From DATCVA01 sp036567205 (GTDB lineage: Bacteria > Pseudomonadota > Gammaproteobacteria > Burkholderiales > Burkholderiaceae_B), in the NCBI GenBank assembly GCA_036567205.1, contig DATCVA010000097.1, positions 1-5,486 of the forward strand: a stretch of 5,486 bases of DNA, read 5' to 3'. The first letter of the stretch is position 1, and each line of letters begins with the position of its first letter. Below, piece by piece: positions 5,366 to 5,486 of the stretch. A model generated the notes under the pieces. It saw only the letters and a list, made by a program, of their open reading frames with translations, did no database searches and was not told the DNA's origin. Position numbers and translations under genes: made by a program.

Positions 5366-5486
5366 TGACTCAAACCTGGAGCGTTGCGCCATTCTCATGA
5401 TGTCGTTAGGCGAGGATGCCGCAGCTGAAGTATTTAAATTCCTTTCAGCACGCGAGGTTCAGGCCGTAGGCACCGCCATGGCCAAT
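5355..5486 (+). CDS. fliG: Flagellar motor switch protein FliG, N-terminal start (partial)
   Basis: The ATG at 5355 opens a frame that runs without a stop to the right edge, giving the first 44 residues. The family is about 330 residues. FliG is the rotor protein that contacts the stator and, through its N-terminal domain, the FliF cytoplasmic tail. The visible sequence fits the FliG N-domain: a short polar lead, then CAILMMSLGEDAAAEVFKFL (residues 11-30), the counterpart of the usual A-ILLLSLGEDAAAEVLKHL region, and SAREVQAVGTAMAN (31-44), the counterpart of the usual EVQ-LG-AMA motif. It overlaps the fliF end by 11 bp, so it is probably translationally coupled. A purine-rich GGAAAAGAAAG just before the ATG may serve as ribosome-binding site. 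Confidence 0.95.
   Translation, partial: MASDDSNLERCAILMMSLGEDAAAEVFKFLSAREVQAVGTAMAN

Noticed and set aside
1..5486. Mobile element, CRISPR, toxin-antitoxin or defence system in the window.
   Set aside because: All substantial frames are accounted for by flagellar genes in a familiar order; no transposase, direct-repeat array or integrase-like sequence was seen.

Overview
The window is a stretch of a flagellar gene cluster. Gene content, protein motifs and order fit a betaproteobacterium of the order Burkholderiales, most likely Alcaligenaceae (Bordetella/Pusillimonas-like). That placement rests on remembered family motifs and synteny, not on a database search. Coding potential is dense and codon use looks even. 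No transposon, CRISPR array, tRNA or rRNA is visible.

Left block, + strand, 1-2730: the 3' end of fliD (filament cap), then fliS (flagellin chaperone), fliT (chaperone for the cap protein), a FliK-like protein with a hook-length-control C-terminal domain, and a 103-residue stand-alone copy of the FlhB cytoplasmic domain (FhlB/YlqH type). fliD/fliS are 2 nt apart, fliT/fliK-like overlap by 4 bp and fliK-like/fhlB by 11 bp. The block therefore looks like one translationally coupled run, with a single 67-nt gap before fliT.

Middle: a 167-bp convergent gap (2731-2897) holds an imperfect 11-bp tandem repeat and weak hairpins but no convincing terminator. fliE (hook-basal body adaptor of the MS ring/rod) lies on the - strand at 2898-3230. 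A 437-bp divergent intergenic region (3231-3667) follows. It holds a perfect 24-bp palindrome in the presumed fliE leader and candidate FlhDC-type class II promoter elements facing both ways.

Right block, + strand, 3668-5486: fliF (MS-ring protein, complete, 565 aa) overlaps by 11 bp the start of fliG (rotor/switch protein, first 44 codons only). The divergent fliE / fliFG arrangement is the one known from enteric bacteria.

Together the genes cover early assembly (FliE, FliF, FliG) and late export and filament steps (FliD, FliS, FliT). The FliK-like/FhlB pair resembles the two interacting parts of the export substrate-specificity switch (FliK C-domain and FlhB C-domain), but the FlhB-like member lacks the self-cleaving NPTH site. 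That pair is the most interesting item here. It appears to be a known but poorly characterised family rather than a new system.
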